12,064 nt of DNA, taken from the NCBI GenBank assembly GCA_035552275.1, contig DASZLR010000142.1, forward strand, positions 1 to 12,064, read 5' to 3'. The DNA comes from DASVLX01 sp035552275 (lineage in GTDB: Bacteria > Actinomycetota > Actinomycetes > Mycobacteriales > Pseudonocardiaceae). Under the pieces are notes generated by a model. That model was given only the letters and a program-made list of their open reading frames with translations. It was not told the origin of the DNA and did no database searches. Within the stretch, counting starts at the first letter, position 1. Every line of letters begins with the position of its first letter. The position numbers and the translations under genes are program-made. Of the stretch, positions 5,880 to 12,064 are shown piece by piece.

Positions 5880-6752
5880 TCAGGCGCCGGGCGCGTCACC
5901 GGAGAGCACCGGTGGGCGCCAGGCCAGCAGCCGGCGTTCCAGCAGCGTGATCAGCCCCTCGGCGACCAGCGCGAGAATGGCGATGATGAACATCGCGGCG
6001 AACACGCCGTTGGGGTTGAAGGTGTTCTGCGACTGGGAGATCAGCAGCCCCAGCCCCTGCTGCGCGCCCATGTACTCGCCGACGATCGCGCCGATCAGCG
6101 CGAAGCCGAAGCTGACGTGCATGCTGGCGAGAATCCAGGTGAACGCCGAGGGCAGCACGACCTGGCGGGTGACCTGGCCGCGGGACGCGCCCAGGATGCG
6201 CGCGTTGGAGATCAGGTTGCGGTCGACTTCGCGGGCGCCCTGGAACGCGTTGAAGAACACCGAGAAGAACACCAGAACCACCGCCAGCAGCACCTTGGAC
6301 TCCAGTCCGAGTCCAAAAGCGACGGTGAAGATCGCGCCGAGCACGATGCGCGGGATCGAGTTGACGATCTTGATGTACGGGCCGAGCACGTCGGCCAGGA
6401 ACCGGACCCGGCCCAGCGCGATGCCGAAGATCACGCCCAGCACCACGCCGATCACGAAGCCCAGCACGGTTTCCTCCAGCGTGACGCCGATCTGCGACCA
6501 CAGCGAGCCGTAGGGCGTGCCGTTGCTGAACCAGTCCATGGCCTGCTTGACGATCTTGGTCGGCTGGCCGAAGAAGAACTGGTCCACGATGCCGAGCTGG
6601 GTGAACCACTGCCAGCCGCCGAAGATGACGACGAAGACCGCCGCCCGGCTGGCGTAGACGCCGAACCGACGCCGCCGGTTCTGCCGGGCCACGCTGGGGT
6701 CGAGGGTGAACCGCTCGTTGTCGGCCGTGGCGGCCGTCGCGGTGAGAGACAT
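5880..6752 (-). CDS. NitT/TauT-family ABC transporter permease
   Basis: 290 residues from the ATG at 6752, with AGGAG seven bases upstream; longer in-frame starts would run into the ATPase gene. About six membrane segments: near 34-50, 92-113, 130-147, 153-171, 204-226 and 250-271. The EAA loop that docks the ATPase is NARILGASRGQVTRQVVLP (183-201), and GAIVGEYMGAQQGLGLLI (221-238) is typical of the SsuC/TauC group. The protein should form a homodimeric channel with two ATPase copies. It lies 35 bases after the ATPase stop on the same strand. The cytoplasmic N-terminus has a basic RQNRRRR stretch before the first membrane segment. Confidence 0.93.
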   Translation of the reverse strand: MSLTATAATADNERFTLDPSVARQNRRRRFGVYASRAAVFVVIFGGWQWFTQLGIVDQFFFGQPTKIVKQAMDWFSNGTPYGSLWSQIGVTLEETVLGFVIGVVLGVIFGIALGRVRFLADVLGPYIKIVNSIPRIVLGAIFTVAFGLGLESKVLLAVVLVFFSVFFNAFQGAREVDRNLISNARILGASRGQVTRQVVLPSAFTWILASMHVSFGFALIGAIVGEYMGAQQGLGLLISQSQNTFNPNGVFAAMFIIAILALVAEGLITLLERRLLAWRPPVLSGDAPGA

Positions 6753-6787
6753 CGTTGTTCTCCTGTATTGGGACGTTTCGGCTGGGC

Positions 6788-7633
6788 TCAGGACGCGAGC
6801 GCGGTCTGCCGGGCGTAGGCGACCTGCACCTCGTCCCGGAGGGCTTCCCAGATCTGGTGGTAGAGGTCGACGAACCGCTGCTCGAACCGGATCTCCTGGA
6901 CCGAGCGCGGGCGCGGCAGGTCGATCGGGTAGACGGCCTTCACCGTCCCCGGTCCGGCCGTCATCACCACGACCTTGTCCGCCAGCGCGATGGCTTCTTC
7001 GAGGTCGTGGGTGATGAACACGACCGAGGGCTGGGTGAGCTGCCACAGCGACAGCAGCTCGTGCGACATGATCGAGCGGGTCTGCACGTCCAGCGCGGAG
7101 AACGGCTCGTCCAACAGCAGGATGCCGGGCTCGTTGATGAAGCTCTGGGCCAGCGCGACCCGCTTGCGCATCCCGCCGGAGAGCTGGTGCGGATAGCGAT
7201 TCTCGAAGCCGGTCAGGCCGACCCGGCGCAGCCAGTCCCGGGCCCGCTCGTGCGCGATCCTGCGGTCGGCGCCCCGGAATCGCGGCCCGGCGGCCACGTT
7301 GTCCAGCACGCTCTTCCACGGCAGCACCGCGTCCTGCTGGAACACGAACCCGGTCCGCTTGCCGATGCCGCGCACCGGCTGCCCGTCCACCAGCACCTCC
7401 CCTGCCGACGGCCGTTCCAGGCCGGCGACCAGGGTCGCGGTGGTCGACTTGCCGCAGCCGGTCGGCCCGACCACCGCGCAGAACTCGCCCGGCTCAATGA
7501 CCAGGTCGAGGTCGCGCAGCGCGGTGTGCACGCTGCCCGAGGGCGTGCGAAACCGTTTGGTCACGGCCCGCAACTCGATGCGCCCCGTCCTCGTTGACGT
7601 CTGCGACCCGCTCTCCGACGTGTTCGGCGACAT
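6788..7633 (-). CDS. NitT/TauT-family ABC transporter ATP-binding protein
   Basis: 281 residues from the ATG at 7633. Walker A is GPTGCGKST (56-64), the Q-loop VFQQ (97-100), the signature LSGGM (151-155), Walker B with catalytic glutamate ILLLDEP (171-177), the D-loop SALD and the switch histidine H209 in ITHDLEEAI. AVLPWKSVLDNV (102-113) is typical of the SsuB/TauB/NrtD group. The start is not certain: the AAGGAG lies 13 bases before the ATG, while an in-frame GTG at 7645 is only one base from it and one at 7684 has no ribosome binding site. This is the first gene of the minus-strand cluster and diverges from the IF-2B-like gene. Confidence 0.93.
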   Translation of the reverse strand: MSPNTSESGSQTSTRTGRIELRAVTKRFRTPSGSVHTALRDLDLVIEPGEFCAVVGPTGCGKSTTATLVAGLERPSAGEVLVDGQPVRGIGKRTGFVFQQDAVLPWKSVLDNVAAGPRFRGADRRIAHERARDWLRRVGLTGFENRYPHQLSGGMRKRVALAQSFINEPGILLLDEPFSALDVQTRSIMSHELLSLWQLTQPSVVFITHDLEEAIALADKVVVMTAGPGTVKAVYPIDLPRPRSVQEIRFEQRFVDLYHQIWEALRDEVQVAYARQTALAS

Positions 7634-7890
7634 GGTGACTGCCACACTCCTTCCGGCTCGATGTCGGGGTACGCTAGGAGCCACGCGACGTGACCGACAG
7701 ATTTCCGAGGGTTACGCGACTAATGCGCGTATTGCAGACTTCTGCTCATTCCGCTCACCCCGCCGGCTGGACTGTCGGCGGGGCCGCACGACTACGGGTG
7801 AGTTGCGATCATCGGACATCGACGGCCAACCACGCGGAACGGACGTACGCTCAAAAATGACAGCGCATCCAGGCGGTAAGGAGACCGGGC
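7634..7890. promoter_or_regulatory. Divergent control region between transporter operon and IF-2B-like gene
   Basis: The 257-bp region must drive both directions. It holds inverted repeats ACGCG-N7-CGCGT (7714-7730), GCAGA-CT-TCTGC (7734-7745) and a GC-rich hairpin CCCCGCCGGC/GTCGGCGGGG (7758-7783, one G-T pair, six-base loop). A possible minus-strand promoter is CTGTCG (7700-7695) with TAGCGT (7676-7671), 18 bases apart; on the plus strand only a TACGCT -10 candidate at 7846-7851 is seen, without a good -35. The inverted repeats are plausible regulator sites. The promoters are weakly supported. Confidence 0.45.
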
Positions 7891-8985
7891 TTGGCGGGAA
7901 CGCACACACGTGACCATCCGGTCCTGGACCACAGCGTGCGGCTGGATGCCGACGCGGTGCGCATCCTCGACCGGCGGGTGTTCCCGCACGACGAGGCCTG
8001 GGTCGAGGCCCGGACCGTCGAACAGGTCACGGCCGCGATCGCCGAGGTGGCCACCGACGGCGCGGGTTCGCTGTACGCGGCGCTGGCCGGCATGGTGCTG
8101 GTGGCCCGGCAACATTCCGCGCACCGACCCGGCTATCTGCTCGCCGCCCTGCGCCAGGCCGCCAGCCGGCTGACCGCGGCCCGGCCCACCAACAACCTGG
8201 TCCGTGACGGCGTGGCCGACCTGATGGTCGACCTGCGCGAGTTGATCGACCGGGGTGGCACGTCGGCGATCGTCGCTCGGGTCGAGGACAGCGCCGCCCG
8301 GCTGGACCGCCGGTACCGGGAGCGGGCCCGTGCGGTCGGCTGGCAGATGGCGGCGCTGTTGGACGACGGCGCGCGGGTGCTCACCTACGGGTGGATGGAC
8401 ACCCATCTGATGGCGCTGGTCCGGGCGTCCGGCGAGGCGGGCAAGACGTTCCGGTATGTCGTCGCCGAAACCCGGCCGTATCTGCAGGGCGCGCGGCTGA
8501 CCGCGCACACCCTGGCCGAAATGGGCCAGCCGGTGACCTTGATCACCGATGGCATGATCGCGACCGTGCTCGGCCCGCTGTCCACCACCGGGCGGATCAC
8601 CGCCCTGCTGACCGCGGCCGACCGGGTATGCATGGACGGGCATGTGGTGCACACCGTCGGCGTGCTCGGCGCGGCGATGGCCGCGCATGCCGCCGACGTG
8701 CCGTACTACGTGCTCGCCAACGCGCCGGACCGGCGCGCGCCCACCGCCGCCGACGTGCTGATGGAGGAACGGGACGGCGACGAGGTGCTGACCACGTTGG
8801 GCGAGCGAACCGCGTCGCCGCTCGTGCACGCCGGCTACTATCCGGCGTTCGACGTCGTGGTGCCGCAGTTCGTACACCGGGTGGTGACCGACCAGGGACC
8901 GCTGGCGCCCAAGGAACTGATCGGTTACGCCGAGCCGGTCGATCAGTCCATCGGCCGACCGGCCGATCGACCGGCCCGCGCTTGA
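7891..8985 (+). CDS. eIF-2B/MtnA-fold protein lacking the catalytic cysteine
   Basis: 364 residues from a TTG start, decided by AAGGAG (7878-7883) seven bases upstream. Family motifs appear in order: TAARPTNNLVRDGVADLM (95-111), AETRPYLQGARLTA (192-205), LITDGM (217-222) and AADRVCMDGHVVHTVG (242-257). These belong to the eIF-2B-related family that includes methylthioribose-1-phosphate isomerase (MtnA) and ribose-1,5-bisphosphate isomerase. In those enzymes a Cys (THCNAG in MtnA) and the Asp of GADR catalyse the aldose-ketose step. Here D244 is kept but the Cys motif reads TYGWMD (165-170); C247 is the only cysteine in the protein. The NKIG motif is HTVG. A different sugar-phosphate reaction or a non-catalytic ligand-binding role is possible. 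It diverges from the ABC operon. Confidence 0.82.
   Translation: MAGTHTRDHPVLDHSVRLDADAVRILDRRVFPHDEAWVEARTVEQVTAAIAEVATDGAGSLYAALAGMVLVARQHSAHRPGYLLAALRQAASRLTAARPTNNLVRDGVADLMVDLRELIDRGGTSAIVARVEDSAARLDRRYRERARAVGWQMAALLDDGARVLTYGWMDTHLMALVRASGEAGKTFRYVVAETRPYLQGARLTAHTLAEMGQPVTLITDGMIATVLGPLSTTGRITALLTAADRVCMDGHVVHTVGVLGAAMAAHAADVPYYVLANAPDRRAPTAADVLMEERDGDEVLTTLGERTASPLVHAGYYPAFDVVVPQFVHRVVTDQGPLAPKELIGYAEPVDQSIGRPADRPARA
8950..8967 (+). terminator. Possible hairpin at the 3' end of the IF-2B-like gene
   Basis: ATCGGCC (8950-8956) pairs perfectly with GGCCGAT (8961-8967) across GACC. It lies inside the last codons, within the repetitive C-terminal tail. A weaker CCGTG/CACGG stem follows at 8994-9010. 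Either or both could end transcription; there is no T tract. Confidence 0.35.
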
Positions 8986-9031
8986 CGTGGCGCCCGTGCC
9001 TCGCCCACGGTGGTGTTGGTACGCGCGGTTT

Positions 9032-9111
9032 CCTCAGGATCACCATGGCGCCCTGACAGCAAGCTCTCAGGTAGCCGCGGTCTCCTGAAGGAGAAGGCTC
9101 CGCGAGCGGAG
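9032..9111 (+). promoter_or_regulatory. Leader of the HtrA-like gene: CTCAG-type repeats and two small hairpins
   Basis: CCTCAGG (9032-9038), CTGACAG (9053-9059) and CTCTCAGG (9064-9071) form a loose repeat; the last two start 11 bp apart, on one face of the helix. Envelope-stress regulators of the MprA type bind loosely conserved direct repeats upstream of pepD/htrA genes, so this is a candidate site. Two perfect 5-bp stem-loops follow: 9081-9094 (TCTCC/GGAGA) and 9098-9111 (CTCCG/CGGAG). I see no clear -10 or -35 box. Confidence 0.35.
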
Positions 9112-9135
9112 TGAACTGCCGGGAGGGTGCAGCAG

Positions 9136-10596
9136 ATGAGCGAGTTCGACCCGAGCCGCGAGCCGGGCGAGCAGCCTGGGCAACCGGAACAGCCGCGCGA
9201 GACGTACGGCGAGTCGTACGGCCAGCCGAGCCAGCAGGGCCAATCCGGTCAGGCCGGTCAGCAGCCGGCGCAGTGGCCAGGCTATTCCGGTTATGCCGGT
9301 GGTTCCGGCTACTCCGGCCAGACCGGCTGGGAACGCTATGGTTCCCCGCAATCCGGTTCCTGGCAGCAGCAAACACCGCCCGGAGCGCCGCCGCGGACCC
9401 AGTACCTGCCGCCGTACTCGAACCAGCCGTATCCGCCGCGCCGCAGTGGGCTGCGCTCGACCGGACTGGTCATCGGGGCGATCGGCCTGGCCGTGTTGAT
9501 CGGCCTGGGCCTGGGCCGGTACGCCTGGCAGCCCACCGGCGCCGACCAGAACACGCCGAACAACTCGGGCGGTTCGGTGCTGCCGGGGCAGGGCTCGTCC
9601 GGGTCGTCGTCGCCGGCCAGCAACTCGCTGAACGTGCAGGCGATCGCGGCGAAGGTCGATCCGGGCCTGGTCGACATCACCTCGGTGCTCAGCTACCAGA
9701 ACGAGGAAGCCGCCGGCACCGGCATCGTGCTCACCTCCAACGGTGACGTGCTGACCAACAACCACGTCGTGGAGGGCGCCACCAGCATCCAGGTCAACGA
9801 CATCGGCAACGGCCGCACCTACAAGGCGACCGTGGTCGGCTTCGACCGGTCCCAGGACATCGCCGTGCTGCACCTGACCGGCGCGTCCGGGCTGACCACC
9901 GCCGCCATCGGCGACTCGTCCAAGGTGTCGGTCGGCGACTCGGTGATCGGCATCGGCAACGCCGGCGGCACCGGCGGCACGCCCAGCGCCGCGCCCGGCT
10001 CGGTGACCGCGCTGAACCAGTCGATCACCGCCAGCGACGAGTCCAGCGGCAGTTCCGAGCAGCTGACCGGACTCATCCAGGTGGCCGCCGACATCCGTTC
10101 CGGCGACTCCGGCGGCTCGCTGGTGAACAGCTCCGGTCAGGTGATCGGCATGGACACCGCGGCCACGGTCGGCTACCAGTTCCAGGGCCGGTCGGCCGAC
10201 TCGCCGAACTCCTCCGGCGAGGGCTTCGCGATCCCGATCAACCAGGCGGTGTCCATCGCCCACCAGATCGAGACCGGCAGTTCCACCGCTTCGGTGCACA
10301 CCGGCGAGACCGCGTTCCTCGGCGTGTCGGTGATCTCGGCCGGCGGCCAGTCCGGCGACAGCGGCTCCGGGGCCATCGTGCAGAAGGTCGTCTCCGGCTC
10401 GCCCTCGGACCAGGCCGGCATCGCGGCCGGCGACACCATCGTGTCGGTCGACGGCCACTCAGTCGGCACCTCCGACGCGCTGACCACGCTGATGGACCAG
10501 CACCACCCCGGCGATCAGCTCACCGTGGTGTGGACCGACCAGTCCGGCCAGCAGCACAGCGCGTCGGTCATTCCCGCCACCGGCCCGGTCGGCTGA
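9136..10596 (+). CDS. Membrane-anchored HtrA-like serine protease with PDZ domain
   Basis: 486 residues from the ATG at 9136, nine bases after GGGAGG; an in-frame GTG at 9127 touches that site and is less likely. The cytoplasmic N-terminus (1-105) is low-complexity, rich in Gln, Gly, Pro, Ser and Tyr. One membrane segment follows (108-128), then a Ser/Gly/Asn linker (134-165). The trypsin-like domain has H210 (TNNHVV), D241 (DRSQDIAVL) and S325 (RSGDSGGSLV), a complete triad. The C-terminal PDZ domain (about 393-480) contains FLGVSV, SPSDQAGIAAGDTIVSVDG and HHPGDQLTV. The layout matches actinobacterial PepD/HtrA proteins (MEROPS S1C), extracytoplasmic quality-control proteases active in envelope stress. 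No regulatory kinase pair lies beside it. Confidence 0.93.
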   Translation: MSEFDPSREPGEQPGQPEQPRETYGESYGQPSQQGQSGQAGQQPAQWPGYSGYAGGSGYSGQTGWERYGSPQSGSWQQQTPPGAPPRTQYLPPYSNQPYPPRRSGLRSTGLVIGAIGLAVLIGLGLGRYAWQPTGADQNTPNNSGGSVLPGQGSSGSSSPASNSLNVQAIAAKVDPGLVDITSVLSYQNEEAAGTGIVLTSNGDVLTNNHVVEGATSIQVNDIGNGRTYKATVVGFDRSQDIAVLHLTGASGLTTAAIGDSSKVSVGDSVIGIGNAGGTGGTPSAAPGSVTALNQSITASDESSGSSEQLTGLIQVAADIRSGDSGGSLVNSSGQVIGMDTAATVGYQFQGRSADSPNSSGEGFAIPINQAVSIAHQIETGSSTASVHTGETAFLGVSVISAGGQSGDSGSGAIVQKVVSGSPSDQAGIAAGDTIVSVDGHSVGTSDALTTLMDQHHPGDQLTVVWTDQSGQQHSASVIPATGPVG

Positions 10597-10609
10597 CAGC
10601 CATGGCGGG
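10573..10609 (+). terminator. Possible terminator spanning the protease stop codon
   Basis: CCCGCCA (10573-10579) pairs perfectly with TGGCGGG (10603-10609). Within the 23-base loop a second small stem GGCT-GAC-AGCC (10591-10601) contains the stop codon. It is GC-rich and without a T tract. Confidence 0.4.
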
Positions 10610-10759
10610 CGGGCGTGACACGTTCGGGCGATAGTTCGCGGACGGAAAATCTGCGAAAATAGCGCGGCAATTCTCGCTGGCTTCTTTTGCGCGCCTGATT
10701 CCGGCGTGGGAACCTGAGATGAACCAGGATCCCGCGCGCCGGGGAGAAGGTAGCGAGCA
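10610..10759 (+). promoter_or_regulatory. Promoter region of the StyA-like gene
   Basis: This gap contains the most A/T-rich stretch of the right half (about 10641-10690). GAAAAT occurs at 10645-10650 and 10655-10660, one helical turn apart, and TTCGC (10635-10639) is inverted as GCGAA (10653-10657). These are plausible regulator sites. No -35/-10 pair is clear. GGAGAAGG precedes the ATG by about nine bases and serves as ribosome binding site. Confidence 0.35.
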
Positions 10760-11992
10760 ATGCGGAGGATTTTGATCGTCGGAGCCGGCCAGGCCGGTCT
10801 CCAACTCGCCCACGAGCTGTTGGATCACCACTACGATGTGACCGTCCTGTCCGCGCGTACGCCGGAACAGATTCGGCACGGTCAGGTCATGTCCACGCAG
10901 TGTTTGTTCGACACCGCGTTGCGGCACGAACGCAACGGCCGGCTGAACCTGTGGGAGCAGGAGGCGCCGCGCATCGAATCGCTGGGCGTCACCGTCGGCG
11001 GGCCCGACGGGCCGCCCCGAGTCGACTGGGCCAGCTCGCTGGATCGGCCGGCCCAGTCCGTTGACCAGCGGATCAAGATGGCCGGCTGGCTGGAGCTGTT
11101 CGAGGCGCGCGGCGGCACCCTGCTGGTTCGGCAGGCCACCGTGCGCGCGCTGGACGCCTTGGCGGCCGGCTACGACCTCGTGGTGGTGGCCACCGGCGGC
11201 GACGATCTCGCCGATATGTTCCGCCGCGATCCGGCCCGATCTCCGCACACCCGACCACAGCGCGTTCTTTCCCTGGCGTATGTGCACGGCATGATCCCGC
11301 GGCCGGACTATTCCGGCCCGAAGATCGGCTATCTCAACATCATTCCGGACATCGGTGAGTTGTTCACCATCCCCGCCTACACGCACGGCGGCGAGTGCGA
11401 CATCCTGTTCTTCGAAGGGATTCCCGGCGGTCCGCTGGATTGCTGGTCCGATCGGCCGGAGCCGGCCGAACATGTCCAGCGGCTGCTTGATCTCGTTCAG
11501 CGTTATGTGCCCTGGGAATACCGGCGCTGCGGGCAAGCCGAACTGACCGATCCCGGCGCGACGCTGGTCGGCACGGTGACACCGACCGTGCGACGGCCGG
11601 TCGCCGAACTGTCCTGCGGCCGGCTGGCGCTGGGCATGGCCGACGCGGTCGTGCTCAACGATCCACTCGCCGTGCAGGGCGCCAACTACGCCAGCCGGTG
11701 CGCCGCGCACTACGCCGAGCGGATCTTCGCCCGCGGACATCGGCCGTTCGACCGGCATTGGATGCACGGCACCTTCGACGGCTACTGGGCCGACGCCCGG
11801 CACGCCACCCGCTGGACGAACGCCATGCTGCGGCCGCCGGCGCACCTGGTCAAGTTGCTGGACGTGGCCGCCCACAACCCGGATGTGGCGCACCGGCTCG
11901 TCAACGGCTTCGACAATCCGGCCGACCTGGTCGACTGGCTCGACCCCGCGCGCACCGCCGCTTACCTGGCTCAGGAGTCGGCGCACGTGTAG
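10760..11992 (+). CDS. StyA-family (group E) flavoprotein monooxygenase, indole-monooxygenase-like
   Basis: 410 residues. The N-terminal FAD fold shows GAGQAG (8-13), and YDLVVVATGG (138-147) is the second dinucleotide contact. The length and the segments VGGPDG (79-84), TRPQRVL (164-170), DIGELFTIP (197-205), NDPLAVQGANYAS (300-312), ATRWTN (349-354) and GFDNP (383-387) line up with styrene monooxygenase StyA. Group E enzymes take reduced FAD from a separate reductase (StyB-like) and epoxidise styrene or indole. No reductase gene lies in the window. Pocket positions read S45, Q47, L49, I72, L75 and A98, closer to the indole than the styrene enzyme pattern as I remember it. The motif usually read DPxxGQG has Val305 for the first Gly, which is odd. 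True substrate unknown. Confidence 0.88.
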   Translation: MRRILIVGAGQAGLQLAHELLDHHYDVTVLSARTPEQIRHGQVMSTQCLFDTALRHERNGRLNLWEQEAPRIESLGVTVGGPDGPPRVDWASSLDRPAQSVDQRIKMAGWLELFEARGGTLLVRQATVRALDALAAGYDLVVVATGGDDLADMFRRDPARSPHTRPQRVLSLAYVHGMIPRPDYSGPKIGYLNIIPDIGELFTIPAYTHGGECDILFFEGIPGGPLDCWSDRPEPAEHVQRLLDLVQRYVPWEYRRCGQAELTDPGATLVGTVTPTVRRPVAELSCGRLALGMADAVVLNDPLAVQGANYASRCAAHYAERIFARGHRPFDRHWMHGTFDGYWADARHATRWTNAMLRPPAHLVKLLDVAAHNPDVAHRLVNGFDNPADLVDWLDPARTAAYLAQESAHV

Positions 11993-12002
11993 CCGCACGT
12001 GC
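11983..12002 (+). terminator. Small hairpin at the end of the StyA-like gene
   Basis: GCACGTG (11983-11989) pairs perfectly with CACGTGC (11996-12002) across six bases that include most of the stop codon. It is a candidate terminator; the stem is short and no T tract follows. Confidence 0.4.
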
Positions 12003-12049
12003 ACGCTGCGGTAGTGGACCAATATGGGCTACCGTCGTCGGTGCTGCCG

Positions 12050-12064
12050 GTCACCGCCGGTGAC
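12050..12064. promoter_or_regulatory. Inverted repeat at the right edge
   Basis: GTCACC-GCC-GGTGAC is a perfect 6-bp inverted repeat ending exactly at the window edge. It may extend further and could be an operator or part of a hairpin of the next gene. Confidence 0.3.

Noticed and set aside
5660..5899. 79-residue minus-strand frame with a repeating RQPRP pattern over the tandem repeat
   Set aside because: The pattern is merely the translated DNA repeat, and the frame runs into the lipoprotein signal peptide region in another frame.
4710..6818. Plus-strand frames opposite the lipoprotein and permease genes (4710-5786, 5808-6818)
   Set aside because: Their translations are low-complexity (GDVRLVG-like, HAGENPGE-like) with no recognisable fold, and the opposite frames are clearly real transporter proteins.
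7792..8877. Minus-strand frame opposite the IF-2B-like gene
   Set aside because: His/Gly/Arg-rich shadow without ribosome binding site; the plus-strand frame has conserved IF-2B family motifs and AAGGAG before its start.
7891..8985. Calling this gene mtnA
   Set aside because: The catalytic Cys motif and NKIG motif are both changed, and no other methionine salvage gene is nearby.
10708..10736. ECF-sigma-like promoter GGGAAC upstream of the StyA-like gene
   Set aside because: The -35-like element is present, but no CGTC or GTT -10 element occurs at the expected 16-17 bases.
10760..11992. Calling this gene styA
   Set aside because: Overall family match is good, but the pocket residues do not match styrene monooxygenases and no styB or styrene pathway genes are present.
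9067..12022. Minus-strand frames opposite the protease and StyA-like genes (9067-10458, 10568-12022)
   Set aside because: Compositional shadows; the plus-strand frames carry complete catalytic and cofactor motifs.

Overview
The window is high-GC DNA with GTG and TTG starts next to AAGGAG-type ribosome binding sites. It encodes an F420-type PPOX protein closely resembling mycobacterial Rv1155, so the source is very probably an actinomycete (Actinomycetota, Pseudonocardiales/Mycobacteriales-like). The genus cannot be fixed from this sequence. I see no tRNA, rRNA, insertion sequence or CRISPR array.

Left end (1-1155), visibly lower in GC and accessory in character: a DUF6941-like gene (cut by the window edge) diverges from a BrnT-like toxin gene that is followed after one base by a ribbon-helix-helix antitoxin gene. 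The 77-bp spacer holds two divergent promoters that occupy the same DNA with a dyad over both -10 boxes. A strong hairpin at 1110-1155 ends the module. Then comes a small coiled-coil protein gene on the minus strand.

Centre (1876-7633, all minus strand, transcribed right to left): one compact cluster encodes an ABC ATPase, a permease, a substrate-binding lipoprotein (NitT/TauT family), a CitA/DcuS-type sensor kinase, its CitB/DcuR-type response regulator (4-bp overlap with the kinase) and the PPOX/F420 protein. A four-unit 14-15 bp tandem repeat sits in front of the lipoprotein gene. The simplest reading is that the kinase senses the ligand the transporter imports and that the regulator controls the cluster. 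The ligand is unknown: the sensor lacks the histidine of the usual SHP stretch.

Right (7891-12064, plus strand): an eIF-2B/MtnA-fold protein diverges from the transporter and lacks the catalytic cysteine of MtnA. It is followed by a membrane-anchored HtrA-like protease with a PDZ domain, then a StyA-family flavoprotein monooxygenase. The active-site residues of the latter fit indole monooxygenases better than styrene monooxygenases, and its DPxxGQG flavin motif carries Val for Gly.

The most interesting points are the transporter/sensor/IF-2B-like locus as a possible uptake-and-metabolism unit, the Cys-less IF-2B protein, the mutually exclusive promoter pair at the toxin-antitoxin module, and the unusual StyA-like enzyme.
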